Shown here piece by piece: positions 1 to 10,759 of a DNA stretch of 64,000 nt. Positions within the stretch are counted from its first letter, which is position 1, and each line of letters begins with the position of its first letter. Made by a program: the position numbers and the translations under genes. This stretch comes from Gyromitra esculenta (Eukaryota; Ascomycota; Pezizomycetes; Pezizales; Discinaceae). The notes beneath the pieces are model-generated. The model was not told the origin of the DNA. It saw only the letters and a program-made list of their open reading frames with translations, and searched no databases. The DNA is taken from assembly GCA_038503075.1 (NCBI GenBank), contig JBCAML010000020.1:558001-622000 (forward strand), read 5' to 3'.

Positions 1-1
1 C

Positions 2-1271
2 AGCAACAGTGTTGCTTCTCTGGACGGCAGCAGCAGCAGTGTCTCCGTCGAAGTCCAGGCTTCAACACCGCCCCGGACCGTCGACGGCTCCGAACCGCCA
101 GACCAGAGCGAAGAGAGCACTCCCACGAGCAATCCCGCTGAGCGTCCGCCCGGCCGCGTCTGGTCCCTCGCCAACAGCGTCCAGGACATCGAAACAGAGC
201 TCGCCCACCTCTCTGAGGGCGCCGCCCGGCGCTCCGCCGAGCTTGCCTCCCTGTCCCAGCAGCTCGAGCAGCAAACCCGCCAATATGCCGCCCACCGCAG
301 CGCCGCCGACAGCGAAGCCGGCTCACCAAGCGGCATGCGCGACCACTCCGACATCCTCGGCCGTGCCAGCGAGGGACTCCGACAGCTCCGCGAGCTGCGT
401 GAACGCCGCGAGCAGCACGAGCGCGCAGAACAGATCCAACAAGTCTGGGGCAACGTCGACGACGAAGAATACGTATCCCCCGTCTCAGCGCTGTATGTAG
501 TTCCTGTGCCCCGGGCCTCCCTCGTTTATGACTAACGTGATACGCAAGATTCCAAAGATCGTGGCAAGCCTACAACCGTCGCCAGCAGCTCGAGCGCGAT
601 GGCATCCGTCCCACGCCCCAATCCGTCTGGTTCCCTGACGGCGGCGGCGGCGGCGGCGGCTCTTCAAGCCCCTCCCTCACCGACCCTGACCCCGCCCCAA
701 TCCGCACCCCGCTCGACCTCATCACCGCGGCAAACGAAGCCTCCAACCTCCTGCAATCCTTCCGCGAGAACCTCGACGGCGAAAGCATCACCCCGGAGCA
801 ACAGGAGCTGATCGACCGCGCGGTCGAAGGCATCCTACGCATGCGCAGGGAGGTCCGCGCGCGCAGCCGCAGCACCAGAGAGAACTCGCGGAGGAGCAGG
901 AGGAGCAGGGGCCCGGGCCCGGGACAGCGCGCCTGGGCGGAGCCGAAAGGGCTGGACGATGCGGATCGGCCCCCGCCCATGGAGCCGGAACTGTTGGTGC
1001 TGGACTGCGAGTGCAAGGTTTGCTTCGGACAGATTGCGGACACGGTGTTGTTGCCGTGCAGCCATTTGGTGCTCTGTGGGGTATGTTGCATATGCTCTCT
1101 CTCTTCCATCTTGCGGTGTGTGGGCGGCGGTTTTTGGCTGACGGGCGATTGCGGTGTTAGTGGTGTGCAGATCAGATGGGGATTCGAAAGGCGTCGGAGT
1201 TCGCGAGAACCGTTCAGTGTCCGATTTGCAGGGCGGATGTGTTTGACAGGATTAAGATCTTCCGTGGGTAA
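2..1271 (+). CDS. RING-finger (C3HC4) protein, 5' end outside window
   Basis: Three exons fit one frame: up to 492, 549-1080 and 1161-1271, with introns 493-548 (GTATGT...CAAG, branch-like GACTAAC) and 1081-1160 (GTATGT...TTAG). The frame is open from base 2, so the start lies upstream. The visible N-terminal part is Ser/Pro-rich, then a Gln/Glu/Arg-rich probable coiled coil, an Arg/Ser-rich stretch, and a C-terminal RING: CKVC, then PCSH, then LCGWC, then CPIC, ending ten residues before the stop. A RING placed at the extreme C-terminus, in the cIAP/MUL1 style, usually means an E3 ubiquitin ligase; that role is inferred from the family. Substrate and location cannot be read. The second intron splits the RING between zinc-ligand pairs. 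A run of seven Gly codons lies near 638-658. Confidence 0.8.
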
Positions 1272-2079
1272 CTGAGTCTTGGGGGAAGTATGGTGATGAA
1301 AAGGCGGTGGAGGGAGCTTTAGAATGCGCTATATACACACATACATGTACACCATGCAATTGTGTATCTTCCTTCCATTTACTCTATTTTCTTTGTGTGG
1401 GGAGTATTTTTTGTATCAGTAAAACATCTCTCTTTTTCTTTTTTCTCTTTTTCCTTTTCCCTTTTCCTTCCCTTTTTCCTTTTTCCTTTTTCCTTTTTCC
1501 CCCTTCCCTCTTCCTTCCCTTCTCTCTCTTCTTCTTTCGCTATTTGCTTTGGGTTGGTTCGCTTGGAACATTAGATGAGTCGATCGAGTGATTTTCCGTG
1601 ATCTGTACCGCGCGCGTAGTATGCTAGCTATATAGTCAATACTACACATAGTCCACCGCGAAAACCTCCCACTCTCTCCTCTCTCCACTCTACGCTCTAT
1701 CCCCCACTCCCGGCTTGAACCACAGCTACTCAGCCCTGAAGCAGACCCCGTGTTTTCAGCTTCAGTACCACCGATTCCAGCCATCTCAAGGATGTCTTTC
1801 CTCCTTTCTCCTCCCCCTTTAATCGAGGCTCTAACTCACAGAGCACGAATTCCTGTAATAGTAGAAGAAGCGACGGTTGCCATAATAGTACATGTCCTCC
1901 TTGTACCCCAAATTACACTGTTTTCCTGTTTTTCCAGTATGACCATTAAAGTATATAAACCCGATCAAGGGCCGCGGCTGCGTGATTGCGACCTTTAATC
2001 AGCCTACCGGAGATAAGCCAGACGGACCCCGGAAGCCATAACTCTAACATGAACCATCATGCCCGGTCTAGTTGGCTCT
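1272..2079. other. Intergenic, pyrimidine-rich
   Basis: No convincing gene. A long T/C-rich tract (about 1430-1530, repeated CTTTTTC units) would act as 3'-untranslated or spacer DNA. ORFs across it are low-complexity Phe/Leu/Ser runs. Confidence 0.5.
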
Positions 2080-2249
2080 GGCAGAAGCAGTAAGATATTG
2101 AACAGCAGAACGCAGAATCCTCAACTCGCTGAATAGAATGAATAGGTATACGGTATATGATATCGAGTGAGGCGGAGAAGAGAAGACAGAATAAAAGAAC
2201 GGACGTAGAGCTCCCATATATATATATATATATATATATATGCATACCC
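2080..2249. repeat. Left remnant of tandem repeat unit, with (TA)n
   Basis: The stretch with AGAATGAATAGG, then GAGAAGAGAAGACAGAATAAAAG, then GAGCTCCCATATATA resembles 27700-27785 (GAATAGATC, GAGAAGAGGAAACAGAATAG, GAGCTCCATATATA). It is the same repeat family, cut by the LINE insertion at 2250. A (TA)n tract spans about 2217-2241. Confidence 0.65.
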
Positions 2250-2389
2250 CACAGAGTCGTATACACGCTCCGTCTCCTCTACACAATTTTTTCTGAAAAA
2301 CACCTTCCTATTCGGGAAAGCAAACCTTCTCGCACACCTCAAAATAACCCCTTTTTTCTCTAAAATTCAGCTTCACCTTAGCGTTAGTG

Positions 2390-3568
2390 ATGTCTGAATC
2401 TGCCCCCCTTTCACCCTTTCCCATCGGCAGAAATCTTTCTACCACCTCATTCTTCCCACCTATCTCTACTGTTCCCTCTAGAGTTAATTCTCCTATCCGC
2501 CCCACCACGCCCACCATCATTCCGAATGATGCCATGATCGGGATTCAGGAACTCCTGAACAAACTCATTGCTCAATCGCCCCTTGGTCAAACAGGTGTTG
2601 CTCCAATCTTTGGGGATCTTGCCATTGCCGACCCTTCCAGAAGCGAAGCAATTCTCATTGCTCTCGCTATCAACACTACACACCTCCTCGCCTCTCTTGA
2701 TGCTCGTATCGCCAAAATGGAAGAATTATCCTCCCCGTTGGCCAACTCCTCTTTTTCCTATAATCACCAATCCCAACTCCATCAAATCCAAGCCGCCATC
2801 AGCAACCTCATCGATAAAGTCTCGTTGCAATCCAAGCGGTCAGCTGAACAAGTTCCCGCCAACCCTGCACCAACCGCCAAAAAAGGAAAAAAATCCTTTG
2901 CCGAAGCGGTTAAATCTGCACTCCCAAAGGACAACGCAACAACGCCCCCAGCCAAAAAAGTCGCAACCAAGCTAAAAGACCCAAAGGAGAAGACTGCCCG
3001 CCCTCTCCCCACTGCAGAAAGACGCTTCTTTGCATCTCGATCCATGGCTAGTGCCTTTTCTGAATCCGCTGTCCTCGCATCTCTTCCTGTTTCCACGGCC
3101 GCGCACTACGAGCGCCCAATTCCCTCTACCCACTCGCCGCCTCTCCGCTACAGTCAACGACAGAGGCACAGTCACTTTTACAGCAAACCCCTTCACCCCC
3201 GCATCCGCTTTCGTCCCTTACTTCTCAACAATCTTAAAAACTCTTAATGAATGCTGTCCAGTCGAAGATAACCCCTTCAACCCAGTCCGTACTGCCCCCA
3301 CCGATGTTAACGTAGTAATACACAACATCCCAACCGTCGCACTCCCGGAAGAGCCAAAAGATCTCACCACTACACTCTCTGAAGCAATACTCTATGCCAG
3401 TGACGTTCAAATCACCGGCGCCCGTTTTCTCAAAACCGACCCTGCTCTTCGAGCTACCAAGAAAACAACTTCGGTCGTTATCTCTTGCTCTACCAAAGAA
3501 GCCAAAAGGATCGGATCTTCCATAAAACTCTTTTCTCGTCCTCGCAAAACCAATCTCATGTGGTCAGC
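2390..3568 (+). pseudogene. LINE ORF1, N-terminal part
   Basis: The frame opens at ATG 2390 and runs to 3247; the continuing frame is shifted and ends at the insertion at 3569. The break falls near 3100-3200. The product is a Ser/Pro/Lys-rich gag-like ORF1 of a non-LTR element: a helical segment, a Lys-rich basic patch (AKKGKK), then a conserved region reading SVVISCSTKEAKRIG and RKTNLMWSA. It joins in frame with the piece at 9718 once one copy of the TCAGC duplication is discounted. Role in the family: RNA-binding protein of the LINE ribonucleoprotein. Non-functional here. Confidence 0.75.
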
Positions 3569-3691
3569 TCACGGTTTGATCCCTCGTTAAGCCCTTCAGC
3601 ATCCCCGCGAAGGTGAGCAGTGCTACTTAAACGAGAGGTCAAGCGACAAGAGTCATGATGTTTCTACAGGTCCTATGGGGGTCTAACTCAA

Positions 3692-4094
3692 TTTCATGGA
3701 TGACTGTTGTTGTTGGTTCGTTAGGTATAAGGTTGCGAGGCATGGTGTTACGTTGTTGTTCCTTATGTTTCTTTGGGTTTCCGTTGCAATGAGTCAAGTC
3801 TTTGTCATCGAACGAGTTGGGATGGGGATATGTCAAGGGATTTCCCCTCTTATTGTACTTTTTCTTCTTCTTTCTTTAAGCAACGTCTTCTATTGTCCAC
3901 TCGTGTATTACAAAATACAAACCACGGTTATACCTCATAACCTTACGCTGTCGCTGTCCTCAAGTCCTCTATACTTGAACACTTCGTAGAGCCTGCGAAC
4001 TCCGTAAACACTCTTGTTGCCTAGCTTTCCTCTTCAAGTAGCACTGCTCATCTCGTGATACCTGAGAACTTGAAGGAGAAACTCGCCCTTGAGA
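3692..4094 (+). repeat. 5' LTR of element A
   Basis: A 403-bp copy of the A-type LTR. It carries AAGCAACGT at 3878-3886, the site complementary to the putative primer site at 4097-4105. Its TATA box is altered (GGGGATATGTC) relative to the 3' LTR (GGGGTATATAAG). Confidence 0.88.
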
Positions 4095-4096
4095 TT

Positions 4097-4105
4097 ACGT
4101 TGCTT
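4097..4105 (+). other. Putative self-primer binding site of element A
   Basis: ACGTTGCTT lies 2 nt after the 5' LTR and is the exact reverse complement of AAGCAACGT inside the LTR. In Tf1/sushi chromoviruses the 5' end of the mRNA itself primes reverse transcription; the arrangement here fits that. No TGG-initial tRNA-type primer site is seen. Confidence 0.6.
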
Positions 4106-4399
4106 CCTCATCCACACCCTCTACCCCGCTTTTTTACGCTGTCACATAAACCCCAACGCCGCCACGAAGAACCCCGCCTGCCCCTGACCTTCCCGACCTT
4201 CGAGAATTTCCAAGCTGCCGCCAACGCCGACCTCGCTCTCCGCCTACGAAGAAATTCGATCCCATTACCAACAACGGGTCGACAACCTCACGTATGCAGA
4301 CCTACACAAGAGGCTGTACAGGAACGAAACAATATGACGGCAAGATTCAATACCTGCCAATCCCAACTACAAGCAGCAGAAGCAGAAATCGCCCGCCTT

Positions 4400-5370
4400 C
4401 GTAACGCCGCCCCCACCACCTGCACCATCGCCACCACCCCCTCCTGCTCACACTCGCGAGGTCGCCTGATAAGATGCCTGACCTGCACAAGTTCAACGGG
4501 TCTCGCGATAAACTCCCGGCTTGTTCTACAGCTCAGTCAAAACTCTGCGGTTAACGCCGATCGATTTTCCAACAAAGAACAATATGATATTGTATGCTAT
4601 CACCGTCTTGAGCTCCTCGAACAAGCTTCGCCACTCCGTCCTTCCCGACGGAACTACCACGTGAACTCTGCCGCCGATTTGATCACCGCCGAAACAGCCT
4701 TCGGCGATCCCGACCCTCTCGGCACTGCCCGCCGTGAACTGCATCAACTCCGACAAGGGAAGCGGGATTTCTCGCCTACCTTGCCGACTTTCAACGAATC
4801 ATGGGACGTCTCAACTATGACGAGTCAGCCAAGAACGATGCTCTGAATACGGCATGTCGGACGAGCTGAAAGAAGCGGTAGTAACCGTCGCCGACTTCCC
4901 CACCACCTTCACTTCCTCTGCGCCTTTCTCCTCCGCCTGACAACCGAATCCGAGCAAGAAGAAGAAAGAAGAATGCTGCCCGCAATACCATGGGGCACCA
5001 CAGCCCCTGCCGCCGCCCCCGCCGCCTATACTCCCGCTTCCTCCTCCTTCGCTCCTGAGGACTCGTTCCCATGGATCTCTCCTTTGGCCGAACCTCCACC
5101 TCTCGTCCCGCCCCTGAACAACGGTATGTTCAAATAAACGGAAGAAGGAAATTATCTCCGGAAGAAAAATCCTGGAGACAAACCAATAACCGTTGCCTGT
5201 TCTGCGCAAGGCCATATCTTCTCAAACTGTCCCTCCGCCTCCAAGCGTCCCGCCATGAGGGAGCCGTCACTAATACCGCCGCCGTACTCCCCAGCCTCCC
5301 TCTGTCTTTCCGCCACCTTTGCCACCTCGTTTTCCTGCCTTCGATGCAGCAGACTCAGTTGAGTCTTTAA
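4400..5370 (+). pseudogene. gag of element A, frameshifted
   Basis: Pieces in several frames match the gag of element B: a segment with TAETAFGDPDPLGTARREL, a segment with MDLSFGRTS and NGRRKLSPEEKSW, and a damaged CCHC knuckle beginning CLFCARP. Reading frames change several times, so no full gag can be made. The family role is the capsid and nucleocapsid of the cytoplasmic virus-like particle. Confidence 0.65.
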
Positions 5371-5413
5371 ACTAATTCAACCAGAGTCGCTCCGTGACCC
5401 TGCTCTGGTTCAT

Positions 5414-8400
5414 TTTTCTCCTTTGTCAGCGTTCTCTATCTCGGGGTTTTCAGTGTCGGATGTGTTTGTGGAGGATAATTTGGATGGGGAACATTTTGTA
5501 GTCTCTTGTAACCTTTCCCACCAAAATAAAATTATAAAAACACACGCACTTCTTGACACTCGAGCCTCAGGGTTCGCTTTCATTGATGAAAATTTTGTGC
5601 GTCACCATTCCCTGCCTCTATCTCCCCTCAAAACCCCTCGCCAATTAGAAGTCATTGACGGCCGAACAATTGCCTCGGGAGATATTACCGATCTTTGCCA
5701 CCTAGAGCTTTCTATCCAACAACACACAGAGAAAGCTCCCTTTTTCGTCACCAAGCTAGGCCATTACCCCCTAGTACTCGGTATCCCCTGGATGAACCTC
5801 CATGATGTTTATCTACAATTCGCAAACAAAAGCATTGAATTCAACTCTGAATTCTGCACCACCCACTGTGCCCCTAAACAACCCGTCGTTTCAGTCGCCG
5901 CAATCCCTCCAAAGAAAGTTAAACGCGCTTTCATTGGCGCAGCTAGCTTCCGCATGCTCGCCAGGAAAAAGGGTACTCAAGTATATTCCATGTCCCTCTA
6001 CGAAATCAATAGAGTCCTCGATAGCAAGACTACCAAGGAAGAGTGGAGACAACGAATACCCGCCGAGTACCACGAATACCTGGATATGTTTGACAAAGCT
6101 AAAGCTCAAGGACTCCCTCCCCGACGACCTTATGACCATAAGATCACCCTGCAGGAAGGCAAAGAACCACCATTTGGCCCTCTCTATGGTATGTCACGAG
6201 ATGAACTTCTAGTTCTCAAAAAGTATATCGAAGACAACCTAGAAAAAGGATTTATCCGTGCCAGTTCATCTTCCGCCGGTTCTCCAGTCCTCTTCGCCGC
6301 CAAACCCGATGGTTCCCTCCGCCTTTGTGTTGATTACCGTGGCCTTAACGCTCTCACGGTTAAAGACCGATATACTTCCCCCCTGATCAAAGAAACGTTG
6401 GACCGTCTCGCAAAGCTCAGTGGTATTCTAAACTCGATCTCCGTGACGGCTTTCACCAAATTCGCATCGCTGAGTGAGAGGAATGGAAAACAGCCTTTCG
6501 AACCCGATATGGCTTATATGAATATATGGTAATGCCATTCGGCCTCACCAATGCCCCTAACCTTCCAACGCTTCGTCAACGACTCTCTTCTAATACTTGG
6601 ATCTATTCTGCACAGCGTATCTCGATGATATCTTGATATACAGTGATACCCTCGCGGAACACAAGGTACACGTCAGGCAAGTTCTCAACGCCCTTAGAGC
6701 CAATAACATTCTTCTCAAACCTGAGAAGTGCGAATTCCATGTCCAATCAATAAAATACCTCGGCCTAATTCTTACGCCTGAAGGAATCAAGATGGACGAT
6801 GACAAGCTCAAAGCAGTGCGACTGGAACCGACCCAAATGTGTCAAAGATGTGCAAGCCTTCCTAGGGTTTGCAAACTTCTACCGAAGGTTTATTCTAGGA
6901 TTTTCTCGCCTCGCTGCCCCCTTACTGCCTTCACAAAAAGGCATCACCTTCGAATGGACTGTCGGTTCGAACTCGCTCGGCCCTAAAGACTGCGTTCACC
7001 GAGCGCCCTGTACTTATCCACTTTGACCCTCGAAAAAGATCTTTGTAGAATCCGACGCTTCCGACTTCGTCTCCGGTGTTCTCTCCCAACTTGATGACAA
7101 TGGCGTACTTCACCCCGCGCATTCTTCTCCAAGAACACTCACCTGCCGAACGCAACTACGAGATCTATGACAAAGAGCTCCTAGCAATCATCCGATGTTT
7201 TGAAGAATGGAGACCAGAGCTTGAAGGATCAGAACTACCCATCTCAGTCATTACCGACCATAAGAACTTGGAATATTTTATGACTACCAAGCAACTTAAC
7301 CGACGACAAGTCAGATGGGCTGAATATCTTTCACGTTTTGATTTCGTCATCACCTATAGACCAGGGGTACAAGGAGGAAAACCGGACGCACTGACTCGGA
7401 GATCGGGAGATCTCCCTGAAGAAGGGGATGAAAGACTAAGACACCAACATCAAGTAGTCTTAAAGGAGAAGAACATTGATCCTAAGTTGAGTTTGTTTTC
7501 GGGTTCTTTATCAAATGAACCCGCTGAATTGGATGCCTCCCTCGATAATTTAATGAACCTTGGATATAATGCTGACCCGTTCCCAAAGAAAATCCTCCTA
7601 GCACTCAAAAATGGTGAACAACAATCCAAAGAGATCACCCTAGGAGATTGTACCGAGGTCAATGGCCACCTTTATTATCGGCATAAACTCTATATCCCCG
7701 ATCATGACCCTCTTCGCCTTCTCATCCTACAACGACATCATGATGCCCCCTCAGCTGGCCACCCAGGACGTGAAAAATCCTTCGAACTTATCTCAAGGCA
7801 TTTTTATTGGCCAAAGATGAGAGAGTATATTGGCCGTTATACGCGGAACTGTCATACCTGTCGACGAGCAAAACCAAGCACCCTCGGTACCCAAGGCGTA
7901 CTAAAACCACTCCCAATCCCTAATCGCCCCTGGGAAGAGCTATCAATGGACTTTGTCACCGGTCTCCCAGAATCTAATGGCTTTGACGCTATTATGGTTG
8001 TAGTAGATCGGCTCTCGAAGATGCGGCACCTTATCCCGTGCAATACAACTGTCAACGCTGAGCAAACGGCCGAGCTCTACCTCCAAAATGTTTGGAAACT
8101 CCACGGACTACCTTCCCATATCACTTCGGATAGAGGAACGCAGTTTACCGCTAAGTTTTGGAAACATCTTTGCCTACGCCTGAATATCTCCGCCCGGATG
8201 TCAACGTCCTTCCACCCCGAAACAGATGGTCAAACCGAACGTCTTAATGCCGTCATGGAACAATATCTTCGATGCTATGTTTCTTACCAACAAGACGACT
8301 GGACAAAATGGTTACCTATTGCGGAATTCGCTGCCAATAACCAAGAGTCAGCCAGTACGAAAGCTACACCTTTCTTCGCCAACTATGGTTACCATCCTCG

Positions 8401-9028
8401 CTTCGATACCTCCGTTATCTCTAATGACCGCTCCCCCCAGACCCTAGATGCCGATGACTTCGCCTCTAAGATGGAAGAACTTAGAGACTTTCTTAGAGTT
8501 CAAATGAAGACAGCACAAGATACTTTCGAGACCAGTGCTAATCGACACCGCACCCCCGCCCCTTCATTCAAAGTCAATGACCTTGTCTTCATATCCATGA
8601 AGAACATGAGGACGACTAGGAATTCGAGGAAACTGGACTGGAAGTGGAGTGGTCCCTTCTCCGTGAAACGAATAATCTCCGCACATGCCTATGAGATAGA
8701 CCTGCCATCGTCTATGAAATACCATCCGGTATTTCATGTTTCACTAATCAAAGCTGCTCCTGTCGACCCATTCCCGGGTCAGATCATCCCACCACCACCC
8801 CCAGTCCAAGTCAACGATCATGAGGAATATCTTGTCGAGAGTATCCTGGATTCTCGCATTCGCCACGGGAAACTGCAATATCTGGTTGAATGGACAGGTT
8901 ATGCTTTACCCACGTGGGAATCAGCTAACTACCATACGGAAACTGAAGCAGTGGATGTCTTTCACCGACAATATCCCAAAAAACCCAAGGAAGATGTGGT
9001 TAGTGTTCGCAGGAGCTCACGGCTATAA
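5414..9028 (+). pseudogene. pol of element A (PR-RT-RH-IN-chromodomain), broken
   Basis: The first part (to about 6530) holds the protease and start of RT. The protease catalytic motif reads DTRA instead of DTGA, a change expected to kill it. The frame is lost inside RT around 6410; the YLDD catalytic box reappears in another frame near 6620, and further shifts occur before 7076. From 7076 to 9028 the frame is open for 650 codons: RNase H end, integrase zinc finger (HHDAPSAGH then CHTC), the integrase core including MDFVTGLPES and SDRGTQF, and a C-terminal chromodomain (LQYLVEWTGY). The chromodomain places the element among chromoviruses, which can target histone-marked chromatin. Confidence 0.85.
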
Positions 9029-9040
9029 GGGAGGGGGTAC

Positions 9041-9447
9041 TTTCATGGATGACTGTTGTTGTTGGTTCGTTAGGTATAAGGTTGCGAGGCTATGGTGTTA
9101 CGTTGTTGTTCCTTATGTTTCTTTGGGTTTCCGTTGCAATGAGTCAAGTCTTTGTCATCGAACGAGTTGGGATGGGGTATATAAGCGAAGGGATTTCCCC
9201 TCTTATTGTACTTTTTCTTCTTCTTTCTTTAAGCAACGTCTTCTATTGTCCACTCGTGTATTACAAATACAAACCTCGGTTATACCTCATAACCTTACGC
9301 TGTCGCTGTCCTCAAGTCCTCTATACTTGAACACTTCGTAGAGCCTGCGAACTCCGTAGAACACTCTTGTTGCCTAGCTTTCCTCTTCAAGAAGACTGCT
9401 CATCTCGTGATACCTGAGAACTTGAAGGAGAAACCCCGCCCTTGAGA
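9041..9447 (+). repeat. 3' LTR of element A
   Basis: 407 bp. TATA box TATATAAG at 9178-9185; the self-primer site AAGCAACGT at 9231-9239 lies about 50 nt downstream, where an mRNA start would be expected. The preceding polypurine tract is typical for second-strand priming. Confidence 0.88.
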
Positions 9448-9717
9448 CTCGGCGAGTTAAGTGTAAAGGTTTTCACAGCGATAGCGATCATGGATGCTGA
9501 GGTAGAATCGAGGTAGTATTAAATAATACAGTAGAAGTAGCAGTTAACGTCTTAAGCGAAAGAAGAACAAAAGGAACAAGAACGACCGAAATCCATCGCT
9601 TAAATACCCCGCTTTCCTTAGTAAAACTTATAACCGAAAAATAACCGAACAACAAAGAGATTGTACAACCAGCAACCAGACCACGATTCATTACCTAAGT
9701 CAATCTATGAAATCAGC

Positions 9718-9779
9718 CTCCTCCACCACTCAATGCAAGAAATGCTGAGATTCGGCCATGCTACTGCTGGCTGTAAATC
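9718..9779 (+). pseudogene. LINE ORF1, first CCHC knuckle
   Basis: A short LINE fragment between two insertions. It encodes a CCHC knuckle (CKKC, then FGHATAGC) if one base lost just after the second Cys codon is allowed for. It continues the WSA end of the upstream fragment and runs into the knuckles at 17386. Confidence 0.65.
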
Positions 9780-10497
9780 TGTAAGACCGGTACTTCTTAC
9801 CGCACAGGAAATCTCCAAGAAGCTTTAGATAACAATCTAGACCCTATAACCTGCCCGGTTGCTATCTGCACCACAATACACAGGCGCAAATCCTAACTGC
9901 TTCTTATGAACTGCTAAAAGATAACCGTAGGGTTCAAAGTAGGGACGAAAGAAAGTTCCGAAGAACTTCCAATAGTAAGGTTTTAATAACTAACGCCAAG
10001 CGCCAAGCGCTCTAAGCGAGATAAAAGTAATTCACAAGTAAAAGAGTAAATTGCACTAAGTAATTTTGCTAGAAACAATATAATATTGATAAGCGCTCGT
10101 TTTTCGTCGCTAATGATCGTAAGACCCTTCTCAATGGTAGAACACTGGACTACTTATAGTAGTCAAGTGTCGAATACAAAGACTATGTAATAACATGAAC
10201 TAACATAGAGAAATCCCATAGACCCTGAATGCTTTCCTTCGCTACTACCCCTCTCATTATTGTATGACATGATTGTCAGAATTAACCAGCGACGCAACGT
10301 ATAAGTCGAATCTAAGTTGTCGATCGAAAGAGTCGGCCATTGATGACACAAGGAAACCAAACATCCAATCCGAATCTTATTAATAATCAACCAAGGTTAA
10401 TAATAACAAACATGGTCTGGGATTGAGCGCTAGTCTATATGTGTACATCATAAGCGAACTCAAGTCGTAACCAACTAACCTACCAATAGGTATAACA
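9780..10497 (-). repeat. 3' LTR of element C
   Basis: 718 bp. Same layout as the 5' LTR at 16665, with base changes in the tRNA-like head (the B-box-like motif here reads GCTCAATCC on the minus strand). Confidence 0.85.
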
Positions 10498-10759
10498 TTA
10501 TCCTCCTAGGTTAGTCGTCCTCGTCTAACTATAATACAAAATAATTAACTGATTACAAAGTGGTTCTATAGCATCTTGGGTACGTAAAAACCACCGCGTT
10601 TACTTGGCCACGATGGAAAATTTTCCCTCAGCTAGTTTCTTTTTAGTAGTAAAACATTTTATACATATTCTAAACGCGAAAGAATACAAATGTGAAACAG
10701 CTTATGGCTTAGGCTGTTGTGGGTAAAGACTGTGAAATTCGGCAATTGCTTCGCCGTAT

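Larger units (their letters stand above)
3692..9447 (+). mobile_element. Ty3/gypsy chromovirus A, full length but broken
   Basis: A 5756-bp element with direct LTRs (3692-4094 and 9041-9447), both starting TTTCATGGATG and ending CTTGAGA. Flanks are CTCAA (3687-3691) and CTCGG (9448-9452), an imperfect 5-bp duplication. Order: LTR, gag, protease, reverse transcriptase, RNase H, integrase with chromodomain, polypurine tract (AAGGGAGGGGG just before 9041), LTR. The LTRs are about 97% alike by eye and differ mostly by short indels, yet gag and the first half of pol are frameshifted. Confidence 0.88.
3569..9712 (-). mobile_element. Solo LTR of family B, split by element A
   Basis: Left half 3569-3691 and right half 9448-9712 together match the family B LTRs at 21142 and 26521 (shared: GTTAAGCCCTTCAG, TCTACAGGTCCTA, TTCACAGCGA, TAGAATCGA, AAATACCCCGCTTTC). 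Target duplication TCAGC at 3564-3568 and 9713-9717. With one copy removed, LINE ORF1 reads through in frame. Since chromovirus A sits inside this LTR, the order is LINE first, then B, then A. Confidence 0.8.

Noticed and set aside
1307..1591. Phe/Ser-rich 94-codon ORF
   Set aside because: Translation of a pyrimidine tract, no protein-like composition.
4055..4846. 263-codon ORF beginning in the LTR of element A
   Set aside because: It mixes LTR, PBS and out-of-frame gag; the gag sequence itself runs through several frames.
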